Source: a virus | Reading direction: 5' to 3' (one strand) | IMG/VR virus record: IMGVR_UViG_3300025083_000287 | Location: 1-20,367 of that record | DNA length: 20,367 nucleotides | Shown: positions 1 to 9,080 of the stretch, piece after piece | How the letters are laid out: each line of letters begins with the position of its first letter | Position numbering within the stretch: position 1 is the stretch's first letter | The notes under the pieces: generated by a model | What the model saw: the letters and a program-made list of their open reading frames with translations, nothing else | Databases searched by the model: none | Told to the model about the DNA's origin: nothing | Translations under genes and position numbers: made by a program

Positions 1-2
1 CA

Positions 3-3000
3 TTTGATATTTTCTTAGGAACACTTGATCATCCAAACACATACGTTAGTGGTGGTACTATAACATTCAATGGCAATTCTTACAATATTAGTGATTTTGT
101 ATATGACACAACTGTAACTGGTGTTGCTACAATTACTACTACTGCAGCTGCTATATCTGCACTGTCAGAAGATGACACTGTTCAATTAGCAGATATCTTA
201 ATTTCTTGTGCTGCTGGACAAAAAATTTATCCTGCATATAGTTCCCCAACAAACGCAAATACTGGGTCTAACGGTGATGAGCAGTGCAGACAAGATGTTA
301 TTCATTTTTTAAATGCTCTTGTTCGAGATCTTGAATTTGGATCTAACCATAATATTCTTGAAGCTGCCAGTAAGTACGTTGTTGGTGGTAAAATTACATA
401 CATTGAAGATGAAATTATACAGAATGTGCGTGCCATTGAATATGCCAGAGAATTGGCAATTTATGCAATGTGTAATTGGAGGATTAAGGATAGAACAATT
501 AATGATCCCGTTTACACAGTAAAGCATTCTACATTACCCAGATATATTGACGATACTATAATTTCAGCAACTGCAGGTGATCCTGCTTGTGATGATGTAA
601 GATCTGCTATTGATACACTAGCATATCTTTGGGCAGATGTTATTACAAATGATGCATCTGGAACATATCTGGATGCTGCTTATCTAATTGCTAAGAATGC
701 TGATCTAATTGCAGACCAAGCACTTATTGATACTGAGGTAGCATATCCAACTCTAGGTCTTTCAAACATTCGCCAAAGAAAATGTCGTAGAGATATTAGA
801 CTTGTAGTTGAAGGTCTTGTAAGAGACTTAGTATTGGGAGGAAACCATGGTGTTGTTTCTGCTGCAGAATCATATTTTAGCGGAACTGTTCTTTCTGGAA
901 TTCCAGAAGCACAATTAGAAGAAACTAGATATGCATTCCAGAAAGTAAAAGATCTTGCTATTGCGGCAATGCGTAATTGGTCTGATGGTGATGTTGTACC
1001 AACAACACCAACAGGATCTACATATGCTCCAACTACTGGAATACTTACAGTAACTTTCCCTAATCTTGCTATTATACCATCCCTTCAGGATAGGGTTGCT
1101 TTTGCTGAAGGTGCAATTACATACAGTTGTTCTCATGATGGTGGTGGTAATGATGCAAGTCCCTATAGAACTGATTTAAATTTTGGAAAAAGTTTCGCGC
1201 TTACAGATGTTTCATCTTCTGGCGGAAATACTACAATTACTGCTAATGTTGGAGTTGCTGGAACTAACACAGATGTACATGCGTTCGTAAGTGCTTTATC
1301 AAATGGAACTAAAATTATCTATGCTCCATTTGCTACTACATCACCTATTCCTAAGTTTGAGGATTGGAGTATTCTGGAAGACAGTGCAAACCCATCTTGT
1401 GCTGCTATTGCTTCTGCTATCACAACATCATTAGCAACTTTCGATAGTATTTTAGAGTATGCATCCGATGCTATAAATGGAACTGCTCCAGGTGCTATCA
1501 CTCAAACTTTCGGAACTTTATTTGATTTTGCTAGTATCATCAATTATCCAGATAGTTTTATCTATGATTTTAATAATCAGAGAATGGCAATTCGTGGTAG
1601 ATTTGATGATCTACCAATTATTGAAGCATCTCCATATACACAGAATGCTTCTATTATTTCTTTCAGAGGTGGTGGTGGTGCTCTAATTGATGGAGATAAA
1701 GTTAAGCAACCAAACTGTCCTTTCGCTGGTCTAGAACCAGACGGAACAGCATCGTTCCCAAATCAGGGTAAGTCGATGGTTGCTGCGGCATTCACGATTG
1801 TTTCCTTTGGTGGCACAGGATATAAAGTTATCAACGATGGTTATACCCAGTTAGTTTCCGTCTTTGTTATCTTCTGTCAAGATGGTGTTCTTTCTGAGAC
1901 TGGTGGTTATGCTTCTATCACAAACTCTGCTACAAACTTCGGCACCTTTGCTCTAAGAGGAACAGGTTTCCGTAAAGACGCATATGAGTTTGATGCAGGA
2001 ATTATAAACACTGTTTCACAGACTCCAACTGGTAGAACAACTCTTCGTATTGGAGATATTGGAAGAGAACCACTAGAACATTACATTGTTAAACTTGATG
2101 GGTATAGAAACGCAGATCCAGATAAAGAATTCTTTATTGATGCTGTATCTGAAGTTACTGTTGGTCCACCATTTGCTGCAACACTTACTATTGATGATGG
2201 TATAGGAAATGGTCTTTCTTTAATTAGAGAGTCTGATGGAGCTACTATCTCTGGTTTAACTGGACTACAGCAAGCACTGACGCCTGCAGGAGCAACAAAC
2301 GCAACTATAAGATTACACAGACCATCTATTGTTAACTCTTCTTCTCATACCTGGGAATTTGCTGGTTCTGGTAATAATTACCTCGCACTACCAGAGAACG
2401 GTGGAACTAAAGTTGAGGCAAATGAACAAGTATCCGAAAACTATGGTCGTGTATATGTCTCAGGTACTGACGAATTAGGTGATTTTAAGGTTGGAACATT
2501 TGCAAGAATTGAAAACAGAACTGGTAATATTACTTTCACAGGTACTGTTACAATTTCGGAAGTTGAATTCCTGAAATTGAAAGGTGGTGATGTTGTTGTT
2601 ACTGGTTTCGATAACTCTAATACTCTTGGTGGTGCCAATACCAGTGATTCTAAACTACCTACTCAGAAAGCAGTTAAGGATTATATTACCAACAACCTTG
2701 GTCCATATATCAACAAACCATATTCTACGAACGCTGTTCCTAGAGCACTAGTAGAACTTACTGACTCTGGTAAGATTTCCATTGACCAAATTCCAGCATT
2801 AAGACCTTTCCAAGTCTTTACAGTTCCAGACCAAGCAGCAAGAACTTCTCTTGATGGAGCACTTGCAGGTGATATTGCAATTCAGCAAGATACATCACAA
2901 TCATTTATTTTAAACAATGATCTCGATAGTTTGTTCTTAGCGTTTGCAGTAGATTCAAGCCTCGTATTTAATATAAACGATGTTTATACAGGCACACCTT

Positions 3001-6000
3001 CTACCGGTAGAATTCAAGCTACAGAATATAGAGAGGGTGTACTTCACACTATCAACATCTCAAACGGTGGTTCTGGATATACAGTTGCACCTACTGTAAG
3101 TATCAGTGGTGGCAATCCTGTTGCTGGTGCTGTTCCCGCAACTGCAACATGTAGCATTGCTAACGGCGAAGTTGTTACTATCACAATCGAAGAAAACGCT
3201 GGTTTAGTTGGTGGTTCCGGATATACAACACAACCAGTAGTTACTATCACAGCACCTCCTGGAGCTGGCACACAAGCAACTGCGGATGGATTTATTGAAA
3301 GCAGATTGTATGGCGATATTGTTAACAATATCAAGATGCTTGATACTGATACTTTTGATGATAGTGATTCACCAAGTGCAAATACAATTAATATTACTAG
3401 AGTTGTTAATACTTCTTCTAATGATATTAATAATTGGGTTGGACTATCATCCAACCAGATTGCTGCTTCTGATATTCAATCAGGTACTATCGAAACAGAT
3501 AGATTAGCAACTGGTGGTGCTGCAAACTCATTCACATTCCTACGTGGTGATCAGAATTTTGCTCCTGCTGTACAATCTATTAAAGGTGCTGAAACAAGAT
3601 ACTTTGCAAGACTATTCACGACAGCATCAGATGGTTCAAGTTCCTTTATTTTTGAGTTCAATCAAAATGCTTTAATTGGTCATGAAGTTATCGCTAATAT
3701 AGCAGGAATTCCAGCAAATACAACTATTAACGGTGTTTCAACTGTTGCTGGAATTACGACAGTTTCAATTAACAATCCCGTCACTGCTGATATTGCAGCA
3801 GGAACTGTTATTGAATTTGAAAGAGGTAGTTCTCCTTTAACGTTTGACTCTTCAAATACAACTGGTAATTTTATTGATAGCGTTGTTATTGCTAACCCTG
3901 GTAGTGGTTATACCAATGGACAATTTTTTGATATTCGTCTAGATGGTGGATCAGGGGTTGATCTTAGAGCTAATTTAATTATCTCTGGTGGTGAAATTAC
4001 TGACGCTACTGTAACAAACTCTGGTAGTGGTTATACTTCCGACTTCCAAGTCACTCCAAATCCAGCTACTATTGGTGGAGGATCTAACCTAGTTCTTCTT
4101 GCAAAAGTTAGCACGGTTAATAAACAGTTTGCTAATGTTGCTATTGATATTCAGAGAGTTTCTGATCTAACTATTTCTGCGGATGAATTTGGATCTATTG
4201 GTGTTGCCAGATTCAGAAAATCTCAGTTTAATATTGGTCAAGAAGGTAATGGATCTATTACAATTAAAACAGGTAATCAGAGTGGACTTGACGCTGATTT
4301 GCTGGATGGTGCTCAAGGTGATTTCTACTTAGACGGCAACAATTTTGGTGATAGAAGTATTGGACCAGATAAACTTAAAGATGATACTTATGGTATTAAT
4401 ATTGGTGGCAGATCCGGTAATACTCTAAGACTACTAACAGGTACTAGTAATCCAGCGTCCAATTTATCACCAAGTGAAAATGTTGAAGGTGTATCAGTTA
4501 AAACTGTATTTAATAGTTCTAATGGTCTTTTATCTGCATTCCCAAGTGTAGATACTGGAACTTCTAACTCTGCCAAACATTTGGTAATGACTCTCCGTAA
4601 TGGTGGATCTGGTATCGATACTTCGTTTGGTGGTGTAAGACAACTTGCGTTTGCTAATGATGATCGACTTTATTTGCGTGGTTCTGGTGATGCTGTAACA
4701 TCTTTCGGATCTTGGTATGAAATTTGGAACTCTGGAAACCAAGGTATTGATTCTGGACTAGATGCAGATAAACTTGATAACAAACAGGGTGCTTGGTATC
4801 AAGATGGTTGGAATATTCAGAAAAATGAAATTTTTGATACAAGACTTCCATCATGGAGAAGTTCTACTAAGTTCAGAGATAAGATTGAAATTAAATCTTT
4901 CTCCGGATCAGATGTCTCTTACAGAATTCTAGTAAGACAAGTTCTTGATGCTTCGCCAGGTGGAGTTTTTGCACCAGGATCTCAGATTAATATTTACAAC
5001 ATTAACAAGCAAGATATTGGTGATTTCTTCATTGATCTTGCTCCTCAATTAAATGATGCTAATGATTCTGCTAATAGTTATACAATGCTTATTGGTAGAT
5101 TAGCATCTGGTGGTAATCTTGAGGATGCAGTATTCCTTGGTGTTGCAGGTGATGAAAGACGCTTTGAAAATTATGAAATTTTTGACAGCAACACAACACA
5201 GTTTGCTGAACTTGGAAACAATTCTGGTAATGGATTCTTAAGACTTGGAAGATATGATGGTTTGTTTGCTACAAGTCCATATGTATATTTCAACTCATCT
5301 CAATCACAAGCAGTAGATAACAACGGAGATCCTACTTTTAACTCTGCTATTATTGCGACTGGTGGTGATGCAAATGAAGGATCTGGTAGTCTTGAATTTA
5401 AGGTTGTCAACGAAAATGAACTGACAGTTAATAATAATATTATTTGGAACGCAGGTAATGTTGCATTTAATAGTGCTAATGTAGTTTCTACAACATCACT
5501 TAAGTCTGCTGTGATGAGAGATACCTCTGGTAATTTTACTGCCAATACAATTACTGCTGGACTGACTGGTGCTGCTTCTCTCAACGTATTGAAAACTGGT
5601 GATACAATGACTGGTGGTTTGACTATCACTGGCAATAACAATATCAATATCCAAGGAACTGGTACTTTTAATGTTGGTGGTAATGCTACGCTAGGAGCAG
5701 ATCTAACTGTTGATAGTGGAACTTTCTACGTTAATTCTACCGATAATTTAGTTAACGTAGGTCAGACAACTAATGCTAATAATCTCACCTTTAATGTTTA
5801 TACAGAACTTGGTGATGATGAGTTTGCTACAGGAGCAGCATTATCTTCTCAAAGATCACTTTACCAATCAAGTGTATTTAACCAAGTAGATACTGGTGAA
5901 TCTGGCATCATTCTACAGCATGGTGCTTCTGGTGCTGCACAGTGGGGTATTACAACACACAGAACAGGTAGCAGTGTTGGTGAACTTATTATTAGAACCA

Positions 6001-6845
6001 GAACAGCAACTTCTACTTCCGCAACACGACTCACAATTTCTAATGGTGGTAATATTCTTCCTGGTGCTGATAGCGACCAAGATTTAGGTAGTGATTCTGT
6101 AAGATGGCAGAATATTTACAGTGATATTACACATGCACTTAACAGTGTAAGAATTGCTAAAGGAACTGCAAACCAAGAAGCAGACTTACAGTTTAGAGGT
6201 GGTGGAACTGGAGCAGGTGGCGGTAGAGGATTCCGTTTAGGAAACAACATTGGCGGTGGAGCTGATTTGTTTGAAATCTATGCATCACAAACAGTAGGAG
6301 ACGATGATTGGAAGAGTCTCGCAACTCCAAATGCATTACCACCAGCACTTTCAATTCAAGGTGAAAATAATAGAGTTGGTATTAACACTAACACTTTCTC
6401 TGGTACTGACACCAGTGCATCTCCAAATATTAACAGAGATTATATCCTGAATGTTCAGGGTGATATGAACCTCAACGGTCAATTCTTCCAAAACAATGAG
6501 GAGTTTGTTACTTCTAGATGGACAGAATCTACCAACCAAACGGATATCTACAGACTATCTAAAGTAGGTATTAATGTTGCTAATCCAACAGATACATTAC
6601 AAATTTCTGGTAATGTCAATATTGAAGGATCTACTTTTACTAGTGGACAAAATACTTCTGTTCTAGAAGCAAATGGAGAAAAACAATATATTGACACCTA
6701 CGGAATTGTCAAGAGAAACAGTAATCAAATTTCTGAAGATCTTACAGTTGGTTCTAATGATAGATGCATGTCAACCGGACCTATTGAAGTTATTGGTGAT
6801 GTCGTGGTAACTGTACAAACAGGTGGTGTATGGGTTGTGTTATAA
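3..6845 (+). CDS. Giant fibre/adhesin-like virion structural protein (5' partial)
   Basis: The frame is open from the left edge of the window to a TAA at 6843-6845, giving 2280 visible residues. A GTG at 426 is simply an internal Val codon, so the real start lies upstream. Visible residues about 93-326 hold two helical Cys-containing modules that resemble each other. Later parts carry hallmarks of phage tail fibres: SDSKLPTQKAVKDYI (about 881-896), two LDAD-type motifs, GLDADLLDGAQGDFYLDG (about 1428) and GLDADKLDNKQGAWYQ (about 1585), and KTGDTMTGGLTI (about 1863). Gly-rich GGSGYT beta-modules lie at about 1017-1100 and 1293-1368. Composition is rich in Gly, Asn, Ser and Thr, as in beta-structured fibres. 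In T4-like phages the region just before gp13 encodes baseplate and fibre proteins, which fits. The exact place in the virion cannot be told; a baseplate-attached long fibre is the simplest reading. Confidence 0.85.
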   Translation, partial: FDIFLGTLDHPNTYVSGGTITFNGNSYNISDFVYDTTVTGVATITTTAAAISALSEDDTVQLADILISCAAGQKIYPAYSSPTNANTGSNGDEQCRQDVIHFLNALVRDLEFGSNHNILEAASKYVVGGKITYIEDEIIQNVRAIEYARELAIYAMCNWRIKDRTINDPVYTVKHSTLPRYIDDTIISATAGDPACDDVRSAIDTLAYLWADVITNDASGTYLDAAYLIAKNADLIADQALIDTEVAYPTLGLSNIRQRKCRRDIRLVVEGLVRDLVLGGNHGVVSAAESYFSGTVLSGIPEAQLEETRYAFQKVKDLAIAAMRNWSDGDVVPTTPTGSTYAPTTGILTVTFPNLAIIPSLQDRVAFAEGAITYSCSHDGGGNDASPYRTDLNFGKSFALTDVSSSGGNTTITANVGVAGTNTDVHAFVSALSNGTKIIYAPFATTSPIPKFEDWSILEDSANPSCAAIASAITTSLATFDSILEYASDAINGTAPGAITQTFGTLFDFASIINYPDSFIYDFNNQRMAIRGRFDDLPIIEASPYTQNASIISFRGGGGALIDGDKVKQPNCPFAGLEPDGTASFPNQGKSMVAAAFTIVSFGGTGYKVINDGYTQLVSVFVIFCQDGVLSETGGYASITNSATNFGTFALRGTGFRKDAYEFDAGIINTVSQTPTGRTTLRIGDIGREPLEHYIVKLDGYRNADPDKEFFIDAVSEVTVGPPFAATLTIDDGIGNGLSLIRESDGATISGLTGLQQALTPAGATNATIRLHRPSIVNSSSHTWEFAGSGNNYLALPENGGTKVEANEQVSENYGRVYVSGTDELGDFKVGTFARIENRTGNITFTGTVTISEVEFLKLKGGDVVVTGFDNSNTLGGANTSDSKLPTQKAVKDYITNNLGPYINKPYSTNAVPRALVELTDSGKISIDQIPALRPFQVFTVPDQAARTSLDGALAGDIAIQQDTSQSFILNNDLDSLFLAFAVDSSLVFNINDVYTGTPSTGRIQATEYREGVLHTINISNGGSGYTVAPTVSISGGNPVAGAVPATATCSIANGEVVTITIEENAGLVGGSGYTTQPVVTITAPPGAGTQATADGFIESRLYGDIVNNIKMLDTDTFDDSDSPSANTINITRVVNTSSNDINNWVGLSSNQIAASDIQSGTIETDRLATGGAANSFTFLRGDQNFAPAVQSIKGAETRYFARLFTTASDGSSSFIFEFNQNALIGHEVIANIAGIPANTTINGVSTVAGITTVSINNPVTADIAAGTVIEFERGSSPLTFDSSNTTGNFIDSVVIANPGSGYTNGQFFDIRLDGGSGVDLRANLIISGGEITDATVTNSGSGYTSDFQVTPNPATIGGGSNLVLLAKVSTVNKQFANVAIDIQRVSDLTISADEFGSIGVARFRKSQFNIGQEGNGSITIKTGNQSGLDADLLDGAQGDFYLDGNNFGDRSIGPDKLKDDTYGINIGGRSGNTLRLLTGTSNPASNLSPSENVEGVSVKTVFNSSNGLLSAFPSVDTGTSNSAKHLVMTLRNGGSGIDTSFGGVRQLAFANDDRLYLRGSGDAVTSFGSWYEIWNSGNQGIDSGLDADKLDNKQGAWYQDGWNIQKNEIFDTRLPSWRSSTKFRDKIEIKSFSGSDVSYRILVRQVLDASPGGVFAPGSQINIYNINKQDIGDFFIDLAPQLNDANDSANSYTMLIGRLASGGNLEDAVFLGVAGDERRFENYEIFDSNTTQFAELGNNSGNGFLRLGRYDGLFATSPYVYFNSSQSQAVDNNGDPTFNSAIIATGGDANEGSGSLEFKVVNENELTVNNNIIWNAGNVAFNSANVVSTTSLKSAVMRDTSGNFTANTITAGLTGAASLNVLKTGDTMTGGLTITGNNNINIQGTGTFNVGGNATLGADLTVDSGTFYVNSTDNLVNVGQTTNANNLTFNVYTELGDDEFATGAALSSQRSLYQSSVFNQVDTGESGIILQHGASGAAQWGITTHRTGSSVGELIIRTRTATSTSATRLTISNGGNILPGADSDQDLGSDSVRWQNIYSDITHALNSVRIAKGTANQEADLQFRGGGTGAGGGRGFRLGNNIGGGADLFEIYASQTVGDDDWKSLATPNALPPALSIQGENNRVGINTNTFSGTDTSASPNINRDYILNVQGDMNLNGQFFQNNEEFVTSRWTESTNQTDIYRLSKVGINVANPTDTLQISGNVNIEGSTFTSGQNTSVLEANGEKQYIDTYGIVKRNSNQISEDLTVGSNDRCMSTGPIEVIGDVVVTVQTGGVWVVL
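279..479 (+). repeat. Helical Cys module, copy 1 (within giant protein)
   Basis: This encodes a 67-residue module beginning EQCRQDV and ending AIYAMCNW. It aligns with the module at 771-980: both have C-R-x-D near the start, LVRDL, G-x-NH, an Ala-rich AA..Y stretch, and a helix ending in A-x-x-A-M-x-NW. It is likely an internal duplication within the fibre protein. Confidence 0.7.
771..980 (+). repeat. Helical Cys module, copy 2 (within giant protein)
   Basis: This is the second copy of the module at 279-479. Shared landmarks are KCRRDI, LVRDL, GGNHG, AAESY and LAIAAMRNW. A shorter, different Cys-containing helical motif (PACDDVRSAIDTLAYL, about nt 580) lies between the copies, and a weaker relative of that motif (PSCAAIASAI) is seen near nt 1390. 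Confidence 0.7.
3051..3300 (+). repeat. Gly-rich GGSGYT beta-module pair (within giant protein)
   Basis: Two units of the form I-x-x-GGSGY-T-x-x-P-x-V-x-I follow one another: NGGSGYTVAPTVSISGG, then GGSGYTTQPVVTITAPPG. A linker of alternating hydrophobic residues (GEVVTITIEE) lies between them. The same unit occurs inside the neck protein gp14 (13509-13712). Confidence 0.7.
3879..4106 (+). repeat. Degenerate GSGYT beta-module pair (within giant protein)
   Basis: Two more copies of the unit, ANPGSGYTNGQFFDIRL and TNSGSGYTSDFQVTPN, are separated by a Gly-rich strand segment. The P-x-V-x-I half is less well kept than at 3051-3300. Confidence 0.6.
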
Positions 6846-6848
6846 ATA
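6841..6848 (+). promoter_or_regulatory. T4-type late promoter box TATAAATA
   Basis: TATAAATA is the exact T4 late-promoter consensus. It overlaps the TAA stop of the giant fibre gene and ends 23 nt before the ATG at 6872. An AAGGA ribosome-binding site at 6861-6865 would be in the resulting leader. It probably drives the three-paralog cluster and the oxygenase genes behind it. Confidence 0.7.
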
Positions 6849-6871
6849 ATTGAGACGCCTAAGGAATACAC

Positions 6872-7978
6872 ATGGGAGCTGTAAAAGCTGATATCTTTAC
6901 TTCCACGGGCGGGCCCACTGGTATTTTAGGTTTTCCAACAGGAACAACTGCACAAAGACCCAGCCCCGCTCAGGAAGGATTTGCAAGGTACAATACTGAT
7001 ATTGGTGCCATTGAAATTTATTACTCTGGTGCTTGGAATAAACTTTCTTCTGGCGCAGCTGCTGGAGCAGATGGATCTTCGTCAGCAAATGCTTTTGCAA
7101 ATTTAGAAGATATTGTTGGTTTATACGACAATGGAACATATAATTTGTGGACCACTATTGGTGGAAATACATCAGCATTCCAAATGCCGATTTGTTTTGA
7201 TCATGGTGGTCCTTGGTATGTTTTAAGTTTTAATTTCCCAACATACGGATTTAATGAAACTAATAATACATTATGGTCATGGGCGTATAATACTACCACT
7301 TCAAGTGCTTTAAAAAATATCCATGATGACTTTGTTCATCATCACTTCTCTAGATCTGGCAATCAATATGGTTGGCAGATGGCAAATGCTGAAAGAAATA
7401 GAGAAGATATGGCAGGAATTGGTGGATCAGGAGTCTCTGGATATAACCAAACCAATGGTGGAGGTGGTAATAGTGGATATGTTGATATTAATTATTACAA
7501 TCATGCGTCCGGTTCTAATTTTACCAGTTCTCAATTAAATGCTTTGCGTGATACAGTCAGTCAATTATCGCATTTAACACCACACTATTCATTTACAGCT
7601 GATAGTGATGGTAATCTTTCAGGTAGTGTTGGTGATTGGACGGTTGACAATGATGAAACAACTCTAGGTTATGGACATTGTAACTGGATCAAAGATAAAA
7701 ATGGTCAAGCACAAAGAACCAGTAATGGTTTTGAAAATGCTGATAATAATGGTTTCTGTGGTTTCTGGACACATAACCAATACTCTAGATATTCTATTCC
7801 ATTTAACTGGGCATGGAGTCAAACAGTTGGTAATCCAGAAGGGTTAAGAACTAATGCTTTAATTATCCCAAATGAAATTAAAGGATACACTGGATCAGGT
7901 GGCGGCAGTGCATTTGGAACTTATTTTAGTGGTGCTGTAGGCAAAATTAATAACCGTGCTATATTTCTCTGTAGGTAA
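6872..7978 (+). CDS. Fibre-tip/adhesin-like virion protein, paralog 1 of 3
   Basis: A 368-residue protein. Its N-terminus (about 1-60) carries a pattern frequent in phage fibre proteins: a Thr-Gly stretch, GTTAQRPSPAQEGFARYNT, then E-x-YY-x-x-G-x-W. The middle has LYDNGTYNLWTT followed by FDHGGPWY (GGPWY at 112-116), a YNHA motif (about 209-212), an acidic DSDGN loop (about 245) and a C-terminal GYTGSGGGSAFGTY (GSGGG at 341-345) running to a short strand end. The 'GxYxxW...FxxxxCFDxGGPWY' arrangement is reminiscent of fibrinogen-like C-terminal domains, but I cannot confirm this. It has a good AAGGA ribosome-binding site and starts a tandem trio with the next two genes. A role at the host-contacting end of the tail fibres is inferred from the fibre-like N-terminus and position. 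Confidence 0.75.
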   Translation: MGAVKADIFTSTGGPTGILGFPTGTTAQRPSPAQEGFARYNTDIGAIEIYYSGAWNKLSSGAAAGADGSSSANAFANLEDIVGLYDNGTYNLWTTIGGNTSAFQMPICFDHGGPWYVLSFNFPTYGFNETNNTLWSWAYNTTTSSALKNIHDDFVHHHFSRSGNQYGWQMANAERNREDMAGIGGSGVSGYNQTNGGGGNSGYVDINYYNHASGSNFTSSQLNALRDTVSQLSHLTPHYSFTADSDGNLSGSVGDWTVDNDETTLGYGHCNWIKDKNGQAQRTSNGFENADNNGFCGFWTHNQYSRYSIPFNWAWSQTVGNPEGLRTNALIIPNEIKGYTGSGGGSAFGTYFSGAVGKINNRAIFLCR

Positions 7979-7983
7979 TAAAA

Positions 7984-9075
7984 ATGAGTAGAGTAGAAGC
8001 AGACAATTTTTATAGTGCTGGATCAGCATCAACTGGTGCAATAGGAATTCCAAAAGGTCAAGAAAACGAAAAACCAGTAAGTAATTTGCCTCAAGCTGGT
8101 CTCCGTTTCAATGAGACCACTGGAGGAATTGAGTTGTATGCAGGTGGTGCATGGTCTAGTTTTGGTTCTGGAGGTGCTGATGGATCTACTTCTGCCTCTG
8201 CATTTGGATATTTGTCCGAGGTAGAAGGTCTTTATACTGGCACTCAGAATTTGTGGACTACTGTTGGTGGGCAAGTTTCTCCATTTCAAATTAGTGTAAA
8301 TTTTGATATTGTTGGTGGACCTTGGTATGAAGCTTCATTTTCATTTCCAGATGGTATTACTAGTGGTGGTATGAGCAGTGATATGGTTCATGTTACCAAT
8401 AGTGCTACCAACGATGGTTTCAAAGGTGCATATAATGAAAATGTAAATGTCGGATATGGAGCACAAAGTTTTCCTTCTCTGTATGGACATTCTATTACTG
8501 CCACTCAAGGTGAAGGTATCACGGTAACAGGAGAAGTAACGACAGGATCTTCTGGTGGTACTACAAGTGTTAGATCAATTAATTATTTAAATCACGCAAC
8601 TAATTCTAATTTTTCATCTATACAATTAAATGCATTGAGAAATATTATTAGTAAGTTGTGTCCAGCAACTCCTTTTGTTGGTTCTGATTATGACTCTGAT
8701 GGTAATCAGTCAACACAAATTGGTTGGGAAAGACCGTGGGATCGTTATGCAGAATCTGGAACTGGGTATACACATATTGTTTATATTAGGGATGTAGATG
8801 GAAATACACAAATGACATGTGTTGGATCATCCGATCCATCAAACAATGGTCAAGCATACCTATGGACAGAAAACACATTCCAGAGAGTTAGAAATTATGT
8901 TGATGCTGAGGAAGCTGGTGTTGGTGCTGAACCATATGGTTTGTTAAATAGTAAGATGATTCTGCCAGCGCAATGGTTTGGTTATACTGGATCTGGAGGA
9001 GGTGCTGCTTTTGGTGCCTATTATAATTCAGATATTGGTAGAAAAAATAATAAAGTAGTATTCTTATTTAAATAA
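7984..9075 (+). CDS. Fibre-tip/adhesin-like virion protein, paralog 2 of 3
   Basis: A 363-residue paralog of the preceding gene, beginning 5 nt after its stop codon. The same landmarks appear in the same order: a fibre-like N-terminus with LPQAGLRFNETTGGIELY, LYTGTQNLWTT, GGPWY at 111-115, a YLNHATNSNF motif, a DSDGN acidic loop and GYTGSGGGAAFGAYY near the C-terminus (GSGGG at 336-340). The stretch between GGPWY and the NHA motif differs strongly from paralog 1. That is expected if this part varies for receptor recognition, though it is inference. The ribosome-binding site is a modest AGG next to the previous stop. Co-transcription with the flanking paralogs is likely because no promoter box or terminator lies between. 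Confidence 0.75.
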   Translation: MSRVEADNFYSAGSASTGAIGIPKGQENEKPVSNLPQAGLRFNETTGGIELYAGGAWSSFGSGGADGSTSASAFGYLSEVEGLYTGTQNLWTTVGGQVSPFQISVNFDIVGGPWYEASFSFPDGITSGGMSSDMVHVTNSATNDGFKGAYNENVNVGYGAQSFPSLYGHSITATQGEGITVTGEVTTGSSGGTTSVRSINYLNHATNSNFSSIQLNALRNIISKLCPATPFVGSDYDSDGNQSTQIGWERPWDRYAESGTGYTHIVYIRDVDGNTQMTCVGSSDPSNNGQAYLWTENTFQRVRNYVDAEEAGVGAEPYGLLNSKMILPAQWFGYTGSGGGAAFGAYYNSDIGRKNNKVVFLFK

Positions 9076-9080
9076 AAGTC

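Noticed and set aside
3044-3454. 136-codon open frame on the minus strand opposite the Gly-rich modules
   Set aside because: It is antisense to a clear coding region with biased, repetitive codons; it has no ribosome-binding site and no recognisable domain.
5300-5647. 115-codon open frame on the minus strand
   Set aside because: It mirrors the Thr/Asn/Ser-rich fibre codons of the plus strand and gives a low-complexity hydrophobic product; no supporting signals.
426-6845. GTG at 426 as the start of the giant fibre gene
   Set aside because: The same frame is open without a stop from position 3, and the sequence before 426 belongs to the module at 279-479, so the gene simply enters from the left edge.
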